Notes: a model not told the origin generated them from the letters alone. Positions 9,187 through 18,891 are shown, counted from the stretch's first letter. The stretch: 64,000 nt of DNA from Trichormus_B sp936914905 (GCF_039871975.1 NZ_JBDPLL010000001.1), one strand, 5' to 3'. Made by a program: numbers and translations.

Positions 9187-10597
9187 ATGGGAAAGAACCA
9201 GCCACAAAAACTAGACAGAAAGATATTGAAGCAGTTGGCAACAGAGCAACTGGTAGAAATCATTATTAAGCAGGGGAAAAGTATAGAGATGCTAACAAAT
9301 AGAGTAGTAGAACTGGAAAAAGAAATAGAGAAACTCAAAGTCAGTAGAGATTTAGACAGCATCAGATTATGGAAAGCACCGTCGGGAGACATCCTCAAAA
9401 AAACTGAGAACAAACAACAAGAAAAACCAGAAGAAAACCAGACACCAAAACGGAAACCAGGAGGACAACCAGGCCATAGGGGAAAAACCAGAAAGGAGTT
9501 TGGTGGAGTAGATAGATTTGAGATCCTGGGACCACAAGTGTGTGGATGGTGTGGTCAGGGGGAATTGTTTGGCTAACCAATAAAAATGGAAATACAACAA
9601 GTAGGGGAGTTGGTGGACAGGCCAATCGAAATAGTAGAATATCTAAAGATATAGGTGCATTTGCAATGTGTGTGGGGAAACACAAACGGTAGACTGGTCA
9701 CCAGAGATAGTACCGGGACAAGATATAGGAATCAGACTACAAGCTTTCTTGGGATGGCTCAATAACTACAGGCATTTAGCCTATGAAAAACAACAAGAAC
9801 TGTTGTGGGAACTGGGTCAAATAGAAATTGGAGTGGGAACATTAGTAGCTAGGAATGAAGGAATAGATGGTACAGTGGCTCCAAGTATTGATAGCCTCAA
9901 ACAGTGGATAAAACCAACCCAGCCTAATATCCTCGTGGATGAAACACCCTAGGTAGTCAAAGGGGTGAAAGAATGGTTATGGATGTTTGCCAATACTGAC
10001 TTCCCTTGATTTCATGGTCCTGATACTCGTTCTCCTGCCGAGTTAGAATCCATTGTGGGTTATAGTTACTCTGGTGTACTCACTTGTGATGACTTTACTG
10101 CCTATAACGGTGATCCGCTCAAAGCTCAACACAAATGTCAGGCACATCTACTCCCTCACTTCAAGAAACTAATCAAGATTCCTGGCTTAAATCACCAAGC
10201 AATTGGCACACAATTCATCGACCTGATAGATGAAGGTTTTAAAAACTACGCCTTATTCCAACAAACCCAAAACCTTGATGAATTCTTGACTTGGGCATGC
10301 TAGTTTCAACCAAAAGTTGAATCTTCCATTCATTCATTGATAAAGCCGGAGGGAAACCTGGTAAGCTTTTACCTTCCTTACCCAATAGACCTTGATAATT
10401 ATTGAGCTGAACTAATATTACCTTTAGCACTGACAAAAGGAAAAGTCTGTGGTGGTTCTGTTTCTATGGAGCGATTCCAACATACTGCCAATTTATTGAC
10501 GGTTATACAAACTTGTCGCCCTCAAGCACAGTCTCTAATTGAGTTTTTTGACCAACCTATTAAAGCAATGGTTAACTCTGGCAGAGACCTTCTTTAA
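9187..10597 (+). pseudogene. IS66-family transposase (TnpC), inactivated
   Basis: The N-terminal 130 residues are readable: a coiled coil rich in E and K (LTNRVVELEKEIEKLK), the KPGGQPGH linker typical of IS66 TnpC, and the start of the zinc finger (CGWCG), ending in a stop near 9575. Downstream segments carry the rest: a second CxxC, QAFLGWLNNYRHLAYEKQQE, then ILVDETP followed by TAG at 9950. IS66 proteins have Trp at that position (DETPW). VKGVKEWLW, TCDDFTAYNG and QAHLLPHFKKL follow, then the end NSGRDLL and stop at 10597. At least five stops or frameshifts make it dead. No partner tnpA/tnpB genes are visible. Confidence 0.88.
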
Positions 10598-10630
10598 TCC
10601 CTCTAGCTTCCACCTGAATCCTTACTAATT

Positions 10631-10664
10631 TGGTTGGGTTGTGCTATCGCTTAACTCAACCTAT
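10631..10664. repeat. GGTTGGGTT...AACTCAACC intergenic hairpin
   Basis: GGTTGGGTTGTGCTATCGCTTAACTCAACC can fold on itself. Related GTTGGGTT/AACCCAAC sequences occur at 8977-9012, 14803-14866 and 49706-49725, so this is a small dispersed family. Confidence 0.55.
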
Positions 10665-10718
10665 AATTTTTTGAAAACCAAGCATATTGCTATTTATTAT
10701 CGGGGAGTCTCAACTGCA

Positions 10719-11582
10719 ATGACGAAGCAATTATTATTTAATAACCGTGTGGCTGTTCTTGTAACCATGCACCACAAAGAAAAAGTAATTGCCCCATTAT
10801 TACAGCAAGAGTTAGGAATACAAGTCATAGTTCCGCAAAACTTTAACACGGATGCTTTCGGTACATTTACTAGAGAAATAAAACGTCCATATACACAAAT
10901 TGCTACTGCGAAACTAAAAGCTGAGAAAGCTTTAGAAATAACAGGAGAAACTATAGCTATAGCTAGTGAAGGTAGTTTTGGTCCTCATCCCAGTTTTCCT
11001 TATATTTATGCTAATAGAGAAATTATTGTTTTTTTAGATCACAAAAATGACTTAGAAATTATTGGTGAGGTATTTTCAACTGATACAAACTTTAATCATC
11101 AGGTTGTCAGTAATTTACAAGCAGCAGAAGAATTTTCTGTCAAAGTTGGTTTTCCTGAACATGGTTTAGTTATTTGGTTCGAGAAATCAAATCCTGAAAA
11201 TCCGGGAATTATTAAAGGTATCACGACAAAAGAAACATTACAAGAATCTGTCAATTTTGCTTTAAAGAATTCACTAGATGGAAAGGTGCATATAGAAACA
11301 GATATGCGGGCGCTTTATAACCCGACGCGGATGAGAAATATCGAAAAAGCTACCCAAGATTTGCTAAATAAAATTAATAGTTATTGTCCTCAATGTTATA
11401 CACCTGGGTTCAGTATAGCTGAAAAAATCCAAGGTTTACCCTGTGAAATTTGTCATCAACCTACTTTCTTAAGTATGACGGTAATTTATCAATGTCGAAA
11501 ATGTAATTTTCGGAAAAAAAAGTTATATCCTGAAGGTAAAAAGTTTGCAGATCCTGGACTATGTAACTATTGTAATCCTTAG
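10719..11582 (+). CDS. DUF6671-like protein with C-terminal zinc ribbons
   Basis: The protein is about 287 residues if it starts at the ATG at 10719. An upstream in-frame start at 10641 would add 26 residues that read through a repeat hairpin, so I prefer 10719, which has GGGGAG about 10 bases before it. The N-terminal part (VAVLVTMHHKEKVIAPLLQQ, IVPQNFNTDAFGTFTREIKR, IASEGSFGPHPS) is a conserved globular domain. The C-terminus has Cys pairs CPQC, CEIC, CRKC and CNYC that look like zinc ribbons. I believe this is the DUF6671 family but could not check. Function is unknown. It has no operon partner and lies downstream of a dead IS66. Confidence 0.75.
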   Translation: MTKQLLFNNRVAVLVTMHHKEKVIAPLLQQELGIQVIVPQNFNTDAFGTFTREIKRPYTQIATAKLKAEKALEITGETIAIASEGSFGPHPSFPYIYANREIIVFLDHKNDLEIIGEVFSTDTNFNHQVVSNLQAAEEFSVKVGFPEHGLVIWFEKSNPENPGIIKGITTKETLQESVNFALKNSLDGKVHIETDMRALYNPTRMRNIEKATQDLLNKINSYCPQCYTPGFSIAEKIQGLPCEICHQPTFLSMTVIYQCRKCNFRKKKLYPEGKKFADPGLCNYCNP

Positions 11583-11778
11583 ATAAAAAATTAGACAACT
11601 GATAACTGATCTAATAAAGCCTCCTCTTGAACGATTAATAACAAGAAGAGGTTTGGAGCTAAAGTCCGGTAGGGTAATCGGGCTATTTAATATTTAATAT
11701 TGATTAGCTATTTCTCCAGTCCTCCTTTAGACAGATAAATCTTTAGCGATTATTATATGTTGGTTTAATTAGATAAAA

Positions 11779-11812
11779 AAATCCCTCGCTTTCAGATATA
11801 AACGAGGGATTT
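11779..11812 (+). terminator. Rho-independent-type hairpin AAATCCCTCG/CGAGGGATTT
   Basis: A perfect 10-bp stem with a 14-base loop lies about 200 bases after the DUF6671-like gene. It has A- and T-rich flanks on both sides, so it could act in either direction. Confidence 0.6.
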
Positions 11813-12087
11813 TAGTATTAAAGTTCGTCAGGTGATCGGAATATTTAATTATTTAGTATTTATTGTATGTATATTGATTCCTCCATGAGATAGATAAATA
11901 TTTCTTAACCAGTTGGAAATCGTATATTAAACTACTTAAGATGAATTTTATAGAAAAAAAAGGACAATTATTAAGATAAAATTGTGTATAATTTAATATT
12001 TTTATTCCAGAGAAACTTTTTAGGTTGATTGACTTGACCAGAGTTTTACAGTAGTAAAATCATGTACCATGAACACACATACAGTCC
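11813..12087. other. AT-rich intergenic DNA
   Basis: No ORF seen. GTCCGGTAGGGTAATCGGGC near 11665, GTTCGTCAGGTGATCGG near 11823 and GTCCGGTGGTATAATCGGGC near 27835 are loosely alike and may be a degraded repeat. Confidence 0.4.
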
Positions 12088-12129
12088 AATGTATGCTATT
12101 GTGAATTGTTACTAACAATAGCATACATT
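12088..12129. promoter_or_regulatory. 15-bp perfect inverted repeat upstream of mgtE
   Basis: AATGTATGCTATTGT is followed by a 12-base loop and its exact complement ACAATAGCATACATT. There is no T-tract, so it is not a simple terminator. It could be an operator or part of a structured leader. Function is inferred from position only. Confidence 0.55.
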
Positions 12130-12250
12130 AGGGTTCTATCCTATCAGCCCATTCTGGGTTACGATTGTAGGTTAGCAACGCTTTGATTAAATATCAATAT
12201 TGAATTTTTAAGATTTTATGGACAAAAGTCCACCAGATGGCAGTAGTATC

Positions 12251-12302
12251 CTCCTCAACGCTTAGGCGAGATTGTCTCCCGGCGTGGGGGAGACATTAGG
12301 AG
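12251..12302 (+). promoter_or_regulatory. Structured leader that may mask the mgtE ribosome-binding site
   Basis: CTCCT at 12251-12255 can pair with the Shine-Dalgarno AGGAG at 12298-12302. Between them lies a hairpin GTCTCCC/GGGGAGAC (about 12274-12294). The outer stem would hide the ribosome-binding site of the Mg transporter. I do not recognise it as the M-box or another named riboswitch. Confidence 0.45.
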
Positions 12303-12311
12303 ATGTTTATT

Positions 12312-13661
12312 ATGCTCACACAAGATGTTCGTAATTTGTTGGATATTGCCGACTTAAATCAATTGAAATGTGATTTAAATAGTTTGCAACCAGTAGATGT
12401 AGGAGAGTATATTTCGGAATTGCCAGAAAAACAAAGGGCGATTGCATTTCGGGTACTGAATAAAACTCAGGCCATAGATGTCTTTGAGTATTTACCCACA
12501 GAAATACAGGAAGAATTGATTCACTCTCTCCACGATGTCCAGGTGGTGCAACTTGTGGAGGAAATGAGTCCTGATGAAAGGGCAGAATTGTTTGATGAAC
12601 TACCAGCAGGGGTAGTCAAACGGCTATTACAACAACTTAGTAACGAACAAAGACAAGCTACTGCGACGATTCTCGGTTATCCTGAAGGGACTGCTGGGAG
12701 GGTAATGACGACTGAATATGTGCGGTTGCGACGGGGATTAACTGTTGGTGAAGCTTTAAGTAAAATCCGCTTGCAAGATGAAGATAAGGAAACAATTTAC
12801 TATGCGTATGTCACAGATGATAATCGCACTTTAGTTAGTGTTGTTTCTTTACGACAGCTATTATTTACTTTTCCCGATGTTTTAATTAAAGATATTGCTA
12901 GTTCCCACGTTGTCAAAGTGAGAACAGAAACCTCACAGGAAGAGGTTGCCAGAATTATGCAACGTTATGATTTAATTGCGATTCCTGTAGTTGACAGAGA
13001 AGATCGATTAGTGGGAATTATTACCATTGATGATGTCATTGACATTTTAGAAGAAGAAGCTACAGAAGATATTCAAAAATTGGCAGGTGTAAGTGGTGAT
13101 GAAGAAGCTTTATCTCCTCCTTTAGTAACGATTCGCAAACGCTTACCTTGGTTGTTAGCAATTATGGGATTATATATTGGTGCTGCTAGTGCGATCGCAC
13201 CTTTTCAACAAGTAATTGCTGCTGTACCAGTTCTAGCCGTAATTATGCCCATATTTTCTAACACAGGTGGAACTGTGGGTATTCAAGCCTTAACCGTGAC
13301 TATTCGCAGTTTAGGTGTAGGTGAAGTCACACCCGAAGATACTTTAAAAATCCTCCGCAAAGAACTTTTAGCCGGATTAGGTACAGCTATTGCGTTATGT
13401 ATAACTATGATGGTACTTTCTTTAATTTGGGCTAAACCTCAAGAACGGTGGGTAGCATTAATTGCAGGAACAGTGATGGCAACTAATACAATGGTTGCCG
13501 TTACCCTGGGAACTTTATTACCAATGGGTCTGAAAAGGTTAAAGCTAGATCCTGCATTGGTAAGTGGTCCATTAGTGACAACAATGTTAGATACCATCGG
13601 CTTTTTAACCTTCCTCAGCATGATTTCCATTGCTTTAAAGGTATTCCACCTCCAAGCTTAA
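12312..13661 (+). CDS. mgtE: MgtE magnesium transporter
   Basis: MgtE is a homodimeric Mg2+ channel gated by cytosolic Mg2+. I choose the ATG at 12312 because AGGAG at 12298-12302 is well spaced for it. The ATG at 12303 abuts the Shine-Dalgarno and is unlikely. Domain order is an N-terminal superhelical domain (about 1-130, with YISELPEKQRAIAFR and MSPDERAELFDELP), two CBS domains (about 135-255, with GTAGRVMTTEYV and GIITIDDVIDILEEEATEDI), a connecting helix, and five membrane helices. Pore motifs include PIFSNTGGTVGIQALTV and ATNTMVAVTLGTLLP. The 449-residue length is normal. The structured leader suggests translational control, possibly by Mg2+. Confidence 0.93.
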   Translation: MLTQDVRNLLDIADLNQLKCDLNSLQPVDVGEYISELPEKQRAIAFRVLNKTQAIDVFEYLPTEIQEELIHSLHDVQVVQLVEEMSPDERAELFDELPAGVVKRLLQQLSNEQRQATATILGYPEGTAGRVMTTEYVRLRRGLTVGEALSKIRLQDEDKETIYYAYVTDDNRTLVSVVSLRQLLFTFPDVLIKDIASSHVVKVRTETSQEEVARIMQRYDLIAIPVVDREDRLVGIITIDDVIDILEEEATEDIQKLAGVSGDEEALSPPLVTIRKRLPWLLAIMGLYIGAASAIAPFQQVIAAVPVLAVIMPIFSNTGGTVGIQALTVTIRSLGVGEVTPEDTLKILRKELLAGLGTAIALCITMMVLSLIWAKPQERWVALIAGTVMATNTMVAVTLGTLLPMGLKRLKLDPALVSGPLVTTMLDTIGFLTFLSMISIALKVFHLQA

Positions 13662-13761
13662 TAGGTGAGTAATTAGTAATTAGCAATTATGAATTTCTCC
13701 TTATTACTGAATTACTGATTCACAATTAAATAAAATCGGCAATCTCAAATTCAAAGTCTTT

Positions 13762-14757
13762 ATGTCTACTACTACCTGGACTCGTCATCATATTCTTTCC
13801 CTAGCTGACTTCACAACCAGCGAATATAATGCGGTTTTACAGACTGCTGCTTCATTTCAAGAAGTATTATCACGCCGAACCAAAAAAGTACCAACTCTAC
13901 AGGGACAGGTGGTAGCAAACTTATTTTTTGAACCTTCAACTCGTACCCGCAGTAGTTTTGAAATAGCCGCTAAACGCTTAAGTGCAGATACCCTAAATTT
14001 CGCTGCTGCTACATCTTCCATGACCAAGGGAGAAACCATTCTGGATACAGCAAAGACCTATTTAGCGATGGGAACGGATATTATGGTAATTCGCCATAAA
14101 GAAGCAGGAGTACCCCATGTGATCGCCCAAGAAATGGATCGTTTAGCTGTAAAAGTTAGCGTCCTCAACGCAGGTGATGGACAACATGAACATCCATCTC
14201 AAGGATTACTTGATTTATTTACAATTTGTACATTAATTGATCCAGCACAACCCAGAACTGAATTATTAGAAGGCAAAAAAATAGCCATTGTTGGAGATAT
14301 TCTCCATTCTCGCGTAGCCCGTTCTAATATTTGGAGTTTAATCGCTAGTGGTGCAGAAGTTCATCTAGCTGCACCTCCCACATTACTACCTAAATTCTTT
14401 GCTGAATATTTAGGATCCACAGAAAATTCTCAGCGTTTATTTACACATTGGGAACTAGAACCAGCCTTAGAAAACGCCGATTTTGTGATGACATTGCGTT
14501 TACAAAAAGAACGAATGACAGCGCATTTATTACCCAGTGTAAGAGAATACCATCAACTATTCGGCATTACCAGCAACAAATTAAAACTTTGTAAACCCAA
14601 CGTTAAAGTTTTGCACCCAGGACCAGTAAATAGAGGTGTAGAAATTAGTTCTGATTTAATGGATGATCCTGAATTTAGCTTAATTCAATCTCAAGTAACG
14701 AGTGGTGTCGCTGTGCGAATGGCATTGTTGTATTTTATTGGTAGCGGTAGGGCTTAA
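13762..14757 (+). CDS. pyrB: Aspartate carbamoyltransferase catalytic subunit
   Basis: PyrB joins carbamoyl phosphate and L-aspartate to give carbamoyl aspartate, the committed step of pyrimidine synthesis. The 331-residue protein has the carbamoyl-phosphate motif FFEPSTRTRSSFE (about 54-66), the mobile-loop region SSMTKGETILDT (about 86), HPSQGLLDLFT (about 146), the aspartate-binding TLRLQKERM (about 249) and HPGPVNRGVEI (about 290). There is no PyrI regulatory subunit nearby, as usual in cyanobacteria. Start at 13762 fits the family N-terminus. It follows mgtE after about 100 bases of repeat-like sequence, so co-transcription is possible but not shown. Confidence 0.96.
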   Translation: MSTTTWTRHHILSLADFTTSEYNAVLQTAASFQEVLSRRTKKVPTLQGQVVANLFFEPSTRTRSSFEIAAKRLSADTLNFAAATSSMTKGETILDTAKTYLAMGTDIMVIRHKEAGVPHVIAQEMDRLAVKVSVLNAGDGQHEHPSQGLLDLFTICTLIDPAQPRTELLEGKKIAIVGDILHSRVARSNIWSLIASGAEVHLAAPPTLLPKFFAEYLGSTENSQRLFTHWELEPALENADFVMTLRLQKERMTAHLLPSVREYHQLFGITSNKLKLCKPNVKVLHPGPVNRGVEISSDLMDDPEFSLIQSQVTSGVAVRMALLYFIGSGRA

Positions 14758-14802
14758 TTTAATACGATTCAGACCAGAAATAAAGTAGATTGAGTTAACG
14801 CA

Positions 14803-14866
14803 AAGAAACCCAACATTATCAATGCTTTTGTTGGGTTGCGCTGTGGCCTAAACCAACCTACTCAGC
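14803..14866. repeat. AACCCAACA...TGTTGGGTT dispersed hairpin
   Basis: AAACCCAACATTATCAATGC and the following TTTTGTTGGGTT form a stem after pyrB. This may serve as its terminator, and the sequence runs into the apparent 5' end of the next reading frame. Confidence 0.55.
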
Positions 14867-15567
14867 GTAATGCCAATTTAATATTAGCAGATATGCTAGA
14901 TGCTAACTTAATGAATGCGGATTTGCGTGGTGTCGATTTAAGCAGTGCTAATATCACAGGTGCGTGCTTGCGTGGTGCTAACCTAAGGGAAGAAAAGAGA
15001 ATTTACTGTGCCATTATCCGGGGTACTAAACTCCATAAAGCTGACTTGCGGGGTGCTGATTTCACTGGTGCAGACTTATCTAAACTTGACCTAAGTAGTG
15101 CTAACTTAGGTAAGTCAAGCTTGCGGGGTGCTGATTTACATGGTGCTAATCTGAGTGGAGCAATTTTATATAATGCGTCTTTAAGCGATATTAGTTTAGG
15201 TGGTGCTATTCTTAATAGTGCTAATTTAATGAATGCTAGGTTGGAAAGATCAAACTTCACGGAAGCTGAACTTATAGGTGCTAACTTGCAAGGTGCAATT
15301 ATGGCAGATACTAAACTGACTAGAGCCAATATGAGTCGAGCAAATCTGAGTTTTGCTAGATTAAGTAGGGCAGATTTAAGTCAGGCTAACCTGCGCGAGG
15401 CTAACCTTAAAACAGTAGATTTAGTAAGTGCCTATCTTGCCAGAACTAACTTAATTAACGCTAATTTAAGTCAGGCAAATTTGATCAGAGCAGAAATTAG
15501 TAGTGCAAATTTGATGGATACAAATTTGAGTCAAGCAGTAATGTCTGATGGTACAATTAACTATTAA
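14836..15567 (+). CDS. Pentapeptide-repeat protein, possibly 5'-truncated
   Basis: The frame is almost entirely A(D/N)LxX repeats (NADLR GVDLS SANIT GACLR GANLR and so on), which fold as a right-handed quadrilateral beta helix. About 40 repeats span residues 14-240, with a short interruption around EEKRIYCAII. No signal peptide or extra domain is present. The first codons (TTG at 14836) lie inside a dispersed hairpin repeat and are not pentapeptide-like. Either translation starts at the ATG at 14893, or an N-terminal part has been lost. Pentapeptide proteins have varied, mostly unknown roles, and nothing here indicates a specific one. Confidence 0.75.
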   Translation: MRCGLNQPTQRNANLILADMLDANLMNADLRGVDLSSANITGACLRGANLREEKRIYCAIIRGTKLHKADLRGADFTGADLSKLDLSSANLGKSSLRGADLHGANLSGAILYNASLSDISLGGAILNSANLMNARLERSNFTEAELIGANLQGAIMADTKLTRANMSRANLSFARLSRADLSQANLREANLKTVDLVSAYLARTNLINANLSQANLIRAEISSANLMDTNLSQAVMSDGTINY

Positions 15568-15612
15568 ATTGGTAATTGGTAATTGGTGATTGGTGGGCAA
15601 TGCCCACCGGGA
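15568..15612. repeat. STRR-like (GGTAATT)n tract plus GGTGGGCAATGCCCACC hairpin
   Basis: Repeated TTGGTAA/TTGGTGA heptamers run into a GGTGGG/CCCACC hairpin between the convergent pentapeptide and protease genes. It could terminate both. Confidence 0.55.
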
Positions 15613-15620
15613 GCTTATCT

Positions 15621-16982
15621 TTACTCTCCAGTAATAGAGAGTTCACTCACCCAAACTCTGGGACAAACTCCTCCTGGTGTTAATTCTGCTTCTTTCTCTA
15701 CATAAACAATTGATTTCAAGACTTCCAAGAAATCACCAGCTACTGTTGCCGACTCAATACTAATTTTCTCACCTTTGTTAACTAACCAACCATCAAAAGG
15801 CAAAGAAAACGAACCTTGCAAAGCCTTAACACCAGCATGGAGAGCTTGTAAATCATCAATTAAAATCACATTTTCCGCAGTTTCTAAGCTTAATTCTTGC
15901 ATGGGTATGCCATGCAGGCTATCAGGTGTACCTGCGGCAAAAACATGATAAAAGTTGGGACCCACGCTCACCTTAGCACCAATACTTGCATTACCTGTAG
16001 GTTGGGCATTTAACCTTTTAGCTGTTCCCGCACTATGGAGAAAGCTGGTTAAGACACCTTTTTCTATTAACTTTACCTGACGGGTAGGAGTACCTTCACC
16101 ATCAAAACTTTCTGCACCTATATTAGCGGGATGTAGCGCATCATCATAAACTGAAAGTAAGGGTGAAGCAATTTCTTTACCGATATCATCAGCCTTTGAT
16201 AAACTTTGATTGTCAAGAATACTTTGGGCATTAAATAAGTTAGAAAATGCACCCAATAAACTCAAGAAAGCTTCAGGAGAGAAAACTACTGGATATTTAC
16301 CAGTTTTGATTTTTTCATAATTCAAGTGGCTGATAGTTTTATCAGCAGTTTCTTTTACACAACCTGCAATATCTAAATCAGCTAAATTTTCTTTAATTCG
16401 ATAAGCACCAGCACTGCGGGGTTTTTTACCTTCTTCTTCAGTTTTGCTATAAAGATAAACGGAAGCCAAGGAATGAGACTCTGTTCTTAAAGCACCTTCA
16501 CTGTTGAGATAAAAGCGGTCGATATCTCTTTGTGCCAAACTATTATAAGGCACTCCTTTAATTGCAGGATGAGCCGCTAATAGTTCTTTCTCTGCTACTA
16601 ATAATCTTTCAATTAGTTCTGAAACAGGTGCTTGTGGTGCTTTGTTTTTGGTTGTTTTGTCGATGGGAATAGTCGCTTCTGCACTAAAATCAGGGACGTT
16701 TTCTTTTACACCAAAAAAACTCGCTTCATAAGCAGTTTGTAAAGCTAATTCTAATCCTTTGGGATCTACATCTGTGGTACTGGTGACACCCATTGTATTT
16801 TCTTCGTTCCAAACCCGAACTGTGACACCGGAACGATTTGAAGCCTTTACTTGTTTGGGTTCTCCTTGGTCAACTTGAACGCTGGTATCGTCTACTGTTG
16901 AACCGTAAATATCAAATTTTTGAATGCCTAGTTTGGCGGCATTTTGTTGAGCGTAAGTTGCAATTTCTTGGATGTTAGACAT
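15621..16982 (-). CDS. TldD/PmbA family metallopeptidase subunit (PmbA/TldE-type)
   Basis: The start at 16982 (MSNIQEIATYAQQNAAKLGI) is preferred over an in-frame ATG 31 codons upstream, whose extra residues read through a CGCAGATAAACGCAGAT repeat. The 453-residue protein has the family pattern of an N-terminal domain (VDQGEPKQVKASNRSGVTVRV) and a C-terminal beta domain (GAESFDGEGTPTRQVKLIEKGVLTSFLHS). It lacks the HExxxH zinc motif present in its neighbour, so it should be the non-catalytic PmbA/TldE partner. In E. coli TldD/TldE cleaves modified peptides and degrades antitoxin CcdA; the cyanobacterial substrate is unknown. It lies about 100 bases downstream of tldD on the same strand, a probable operon. 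Confidence 0.85.
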   Translation of the reverse strand: MSNIQEIATYAQQNAAKLGIQKFDIYGSTVDDTSVQVDQGEPKQVKASNRSGVTVRVWNEENTMGVTSTTDVDPKGLELALQTAYEASFFGVKENVPDFSAEATIPIDKTTKNKAPQAPVSELIERLLVAEKELLAAHPAIKGVPYNSLAQRDIDRFYLNSEGALRTESHSLASVYLYSKTEEEGKKPRSAGAYRIKENLADLDIAGCVKETADKTISHLNYEKIKTGKYPVVFSPEAFLSLLGAFSNLFNAQSILDNQSLSKADDIGKEIASPLLSVYDDALHPANIGAESFDGEGTPTRQVKLIEKGVLTSFLHSAGTAKRLNAQPTGNASIGAKVSVGPNFYHVFAAGTPDSLHGIPMQELSLETAENVILIDDLQALHAGVKALQGSFSLPFDGWLVNKGEKISIESATVAGDFLEVLKSIVYVEKEAELTPGGVCPRVWVSELSITGE

Positions 16983-17084
16983 GATTGAATTAATTTGTGA
17001 TTTTCGACTGCAGATGGACGCAGATAAACGCAGATGATATGGATGGTTTATCTGTGTGCATCTGATGATTTTCATTTGTTGTTT

Positions 17085-18557
17085 TTATCGTCCACCAACA
17101 GTAATGGAATCAACCTTAATATGAGGTTGTCCAACGGTGGTGTAAATGCTGCCGCTGACTGAACCACAAAAACCGGGAGCTAATTCTAAATCTTGGGAAC
17201 ACATGGAAATTTTGTTCATGATTTCCTTGGCTTCACCAATGAGAGTAGCGCCTTTTAGTGGTTTGGTAAGTTTGCCATTTTCTATTAAGTAAGCTTCGTC
17301 AACGCTAAAGTTAAATTGACCTGTTGCGCCGACACTACCACCACCCATTTTTTTGCAATAAATACCTTTATCAACAGAGGCAAATAAGTCTTCGTTGCTG
17401 TAGTTGCCTGTATCAATATAGGTATTTCGCATCCGACTGGCAGCTGCAAATGTGTAATTTTGACGGCGACCACTACCTGTTCTAGGGTGTCCTGTGCGGA
17501 CTGAACCTGTTCTGTCAGCCAGGAAGTTTTTGAGAATGCCTTTTTCAATTAATAATGTTCTTTGGGCGGGCATTCCTTCGTCATCCATATCAATTGTGCC
17601 GAAGGCGTTATCAGCACGTCCTTCGTCCCATGCTGTTAAACTTTCATGGGCGATTTTTTGGCCTTTTTTATCAGCAAATGGTGTGGTTTGGCGTTCAATT
17701 TGGGTAGTCTCTAATAGGTGTCCGCAGGCTTCATGGAAAATGACACCACCAAAATGATTGGCCATAATAATGGGGTAAGTTCCTGATTCTACATAATCTG
17801 CATAAAGCATTTTACCTGCGGATTCGGCGATTTGTTCAGATGCTTGTTGATAATCCCAAGTTCTCAGGAAGTTAGCATCACTGGTGTTACCTGCACGTTC
17901 ACCTATGGAGGCGCGGTTAGCACCGTCAGCGCAAAGAATATTAAAGCCGACGGACTGGGTGAGGCGGATATCACGGGCAAATGTGCCATCACTGGCAGCA
18001 ACTAAGACTTCTTGCCAGTCACGGAAATAGGTAGCACGGCGAGATTGGATGTGAGTAGCTTTTTTGTTAAGTTGGGCAGTACCCTCAAGGAGGATTTCTC
18101 CCATTTCGCGGATAGAACTGCACAGAGGTAGCCAGCCGTCTTTACCACGTTTGGTGGCGTAGTCTCTAAGTAATTCTAGGTTAATTTCGGGTATGAAAGC
18201 ACTCGGTCCTGGCAGTTGTAATCCCAGGATGGAAAGACCTTTTTCTAAAGCTGCTTTTAAACCGGCAAATGTCAGGTTATTAGTGCTAACGTAACAGTCA
18301 GCCTTGCCGCGAAATACTCTCACTCCTGCACCTGTGGCTAAACTAGGTGAAATACTGGTGATGATGTCGTCTTCTGCCAAGCAGCTAATGTAGTTACGAC
18401 GTTCTAAAAATAATTCGATAAAGTCCGCACCTGCGGCACGTCCCAGTCCCAAAAGGGTTGCCAGAGGCGCTTCCCAAGTTTCATCAAATCGTTCTGTGGT
18501 TGATGAATATTGTAGGCTGGGGAGTTGGTTTGAGAGAAGTAAGGTATTTGTAAGCAT
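17085..18557 (-). CDS. tldD: TldD metallopeptidase
   Basis: This is the catalytic zinc subunit of the TldD/TldE-type protease, 490 residues. The zinc motif HEACGH lies at about residue 272 in GGVIFHEACGHLLETTQIE. It is followed by FGTIDMDDEGMPAQRTLLIEKG and a glycine-rich segment MGGGSVGATGQFNF, with the C-terminal half ending SGSIYTTVGQPHIKVDSITVGGR. All family landmarks are intact. The gene precedes the PmbA-type partner, which supports a two-subunit protease. The N-terminus (MLTNTLLLSNQLPSL) is poorly conserved in such proteins, so the start could be up to 25 codons downstream. Confidence 0.9.
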   Translation of the reverse strand: MLTNTLLLSNQLPSLQYSSTTERFDETWEAPLATLLGLGRAAGADFIELFLERRNYISCLAEDDIITSISPSLATGAGVRVFRGKADCYVSTNNLTFAGLKAALEKGLSILGLQLPGPSAFIPEINLELLRDYATKRGKDGWLPLCSSIREMGEILLEGTAQLNKKATHIQSRRATYFRDWQEVLVAASDGTFARDIRLTQSVGFNILCADGANRASIGERAGNTSDANFLRTWDYQQASEQIAESAGKMLYADYVESGTYPIIMANHFGGVIFHEACGHLLETTQIERQTTPFADKKGQKIAHESLTAWDEGRADNAFGTIDMDDEGMPAQRTLLIEKGILKNFLADRTGSVRTGHPRTGSGRRQNYTFAAASRMRNTYIDTGNYSNEDLFASVDKGIYCKKMGGGSVGATGQFNFSVDEAYLIENGKLTKPLKGATLIGEAKEIMNKISMCSQDLELAPGFCGSVSGSIYTTVGQPHIKVDSITVGGR

Positions 18558-18891
18558 GAATAGCCTCGTCTGCTGGCGTGATTCAGATATCTGACAGAAG
18601 AAATCCTGGTGACATTTAGTCTAACAAATCCATGAAAGCGAGTGTTGGCATTTAGATAGTAGGGTTTTCCGCCATGTTTTCAAGATGTTATTATTTACCT
18701 AATACTTAGAAATAGTGGACTTTTAAAAATACCATAAGATTGTATAATTTATTTTCTAGATGTTTCCAGAGATGTTGTTTTGCTGCTGTTACTGACTAAA
18801 TATATCAATCGTCTGAAAAAACAATTCAGGTGAACTGTTAAAAATTTAATGATAAAAACTCATTTGTTAATAACCGATATAGGATTGTTAT
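18558..18891. other. Divergent intergenic region, nothing distinct
   Basis: These 334 bases separate the divergent tldD and response-regulator genes and must hold both promoters. I see no clear repeat or hairpin. Confidence 0.4.

Noticed and set aside
9395..9685. Antisense hydrophobic frames over IS66
   Set aside because: They mirror the charged coiled-coil codons of the transposase; no ribosome-binding site or family match.
15003..15329. 108-codon antisense frame in the pentapeptide gene
   Set aside because: It is a by-product of the regular repeat codons on the other strand.
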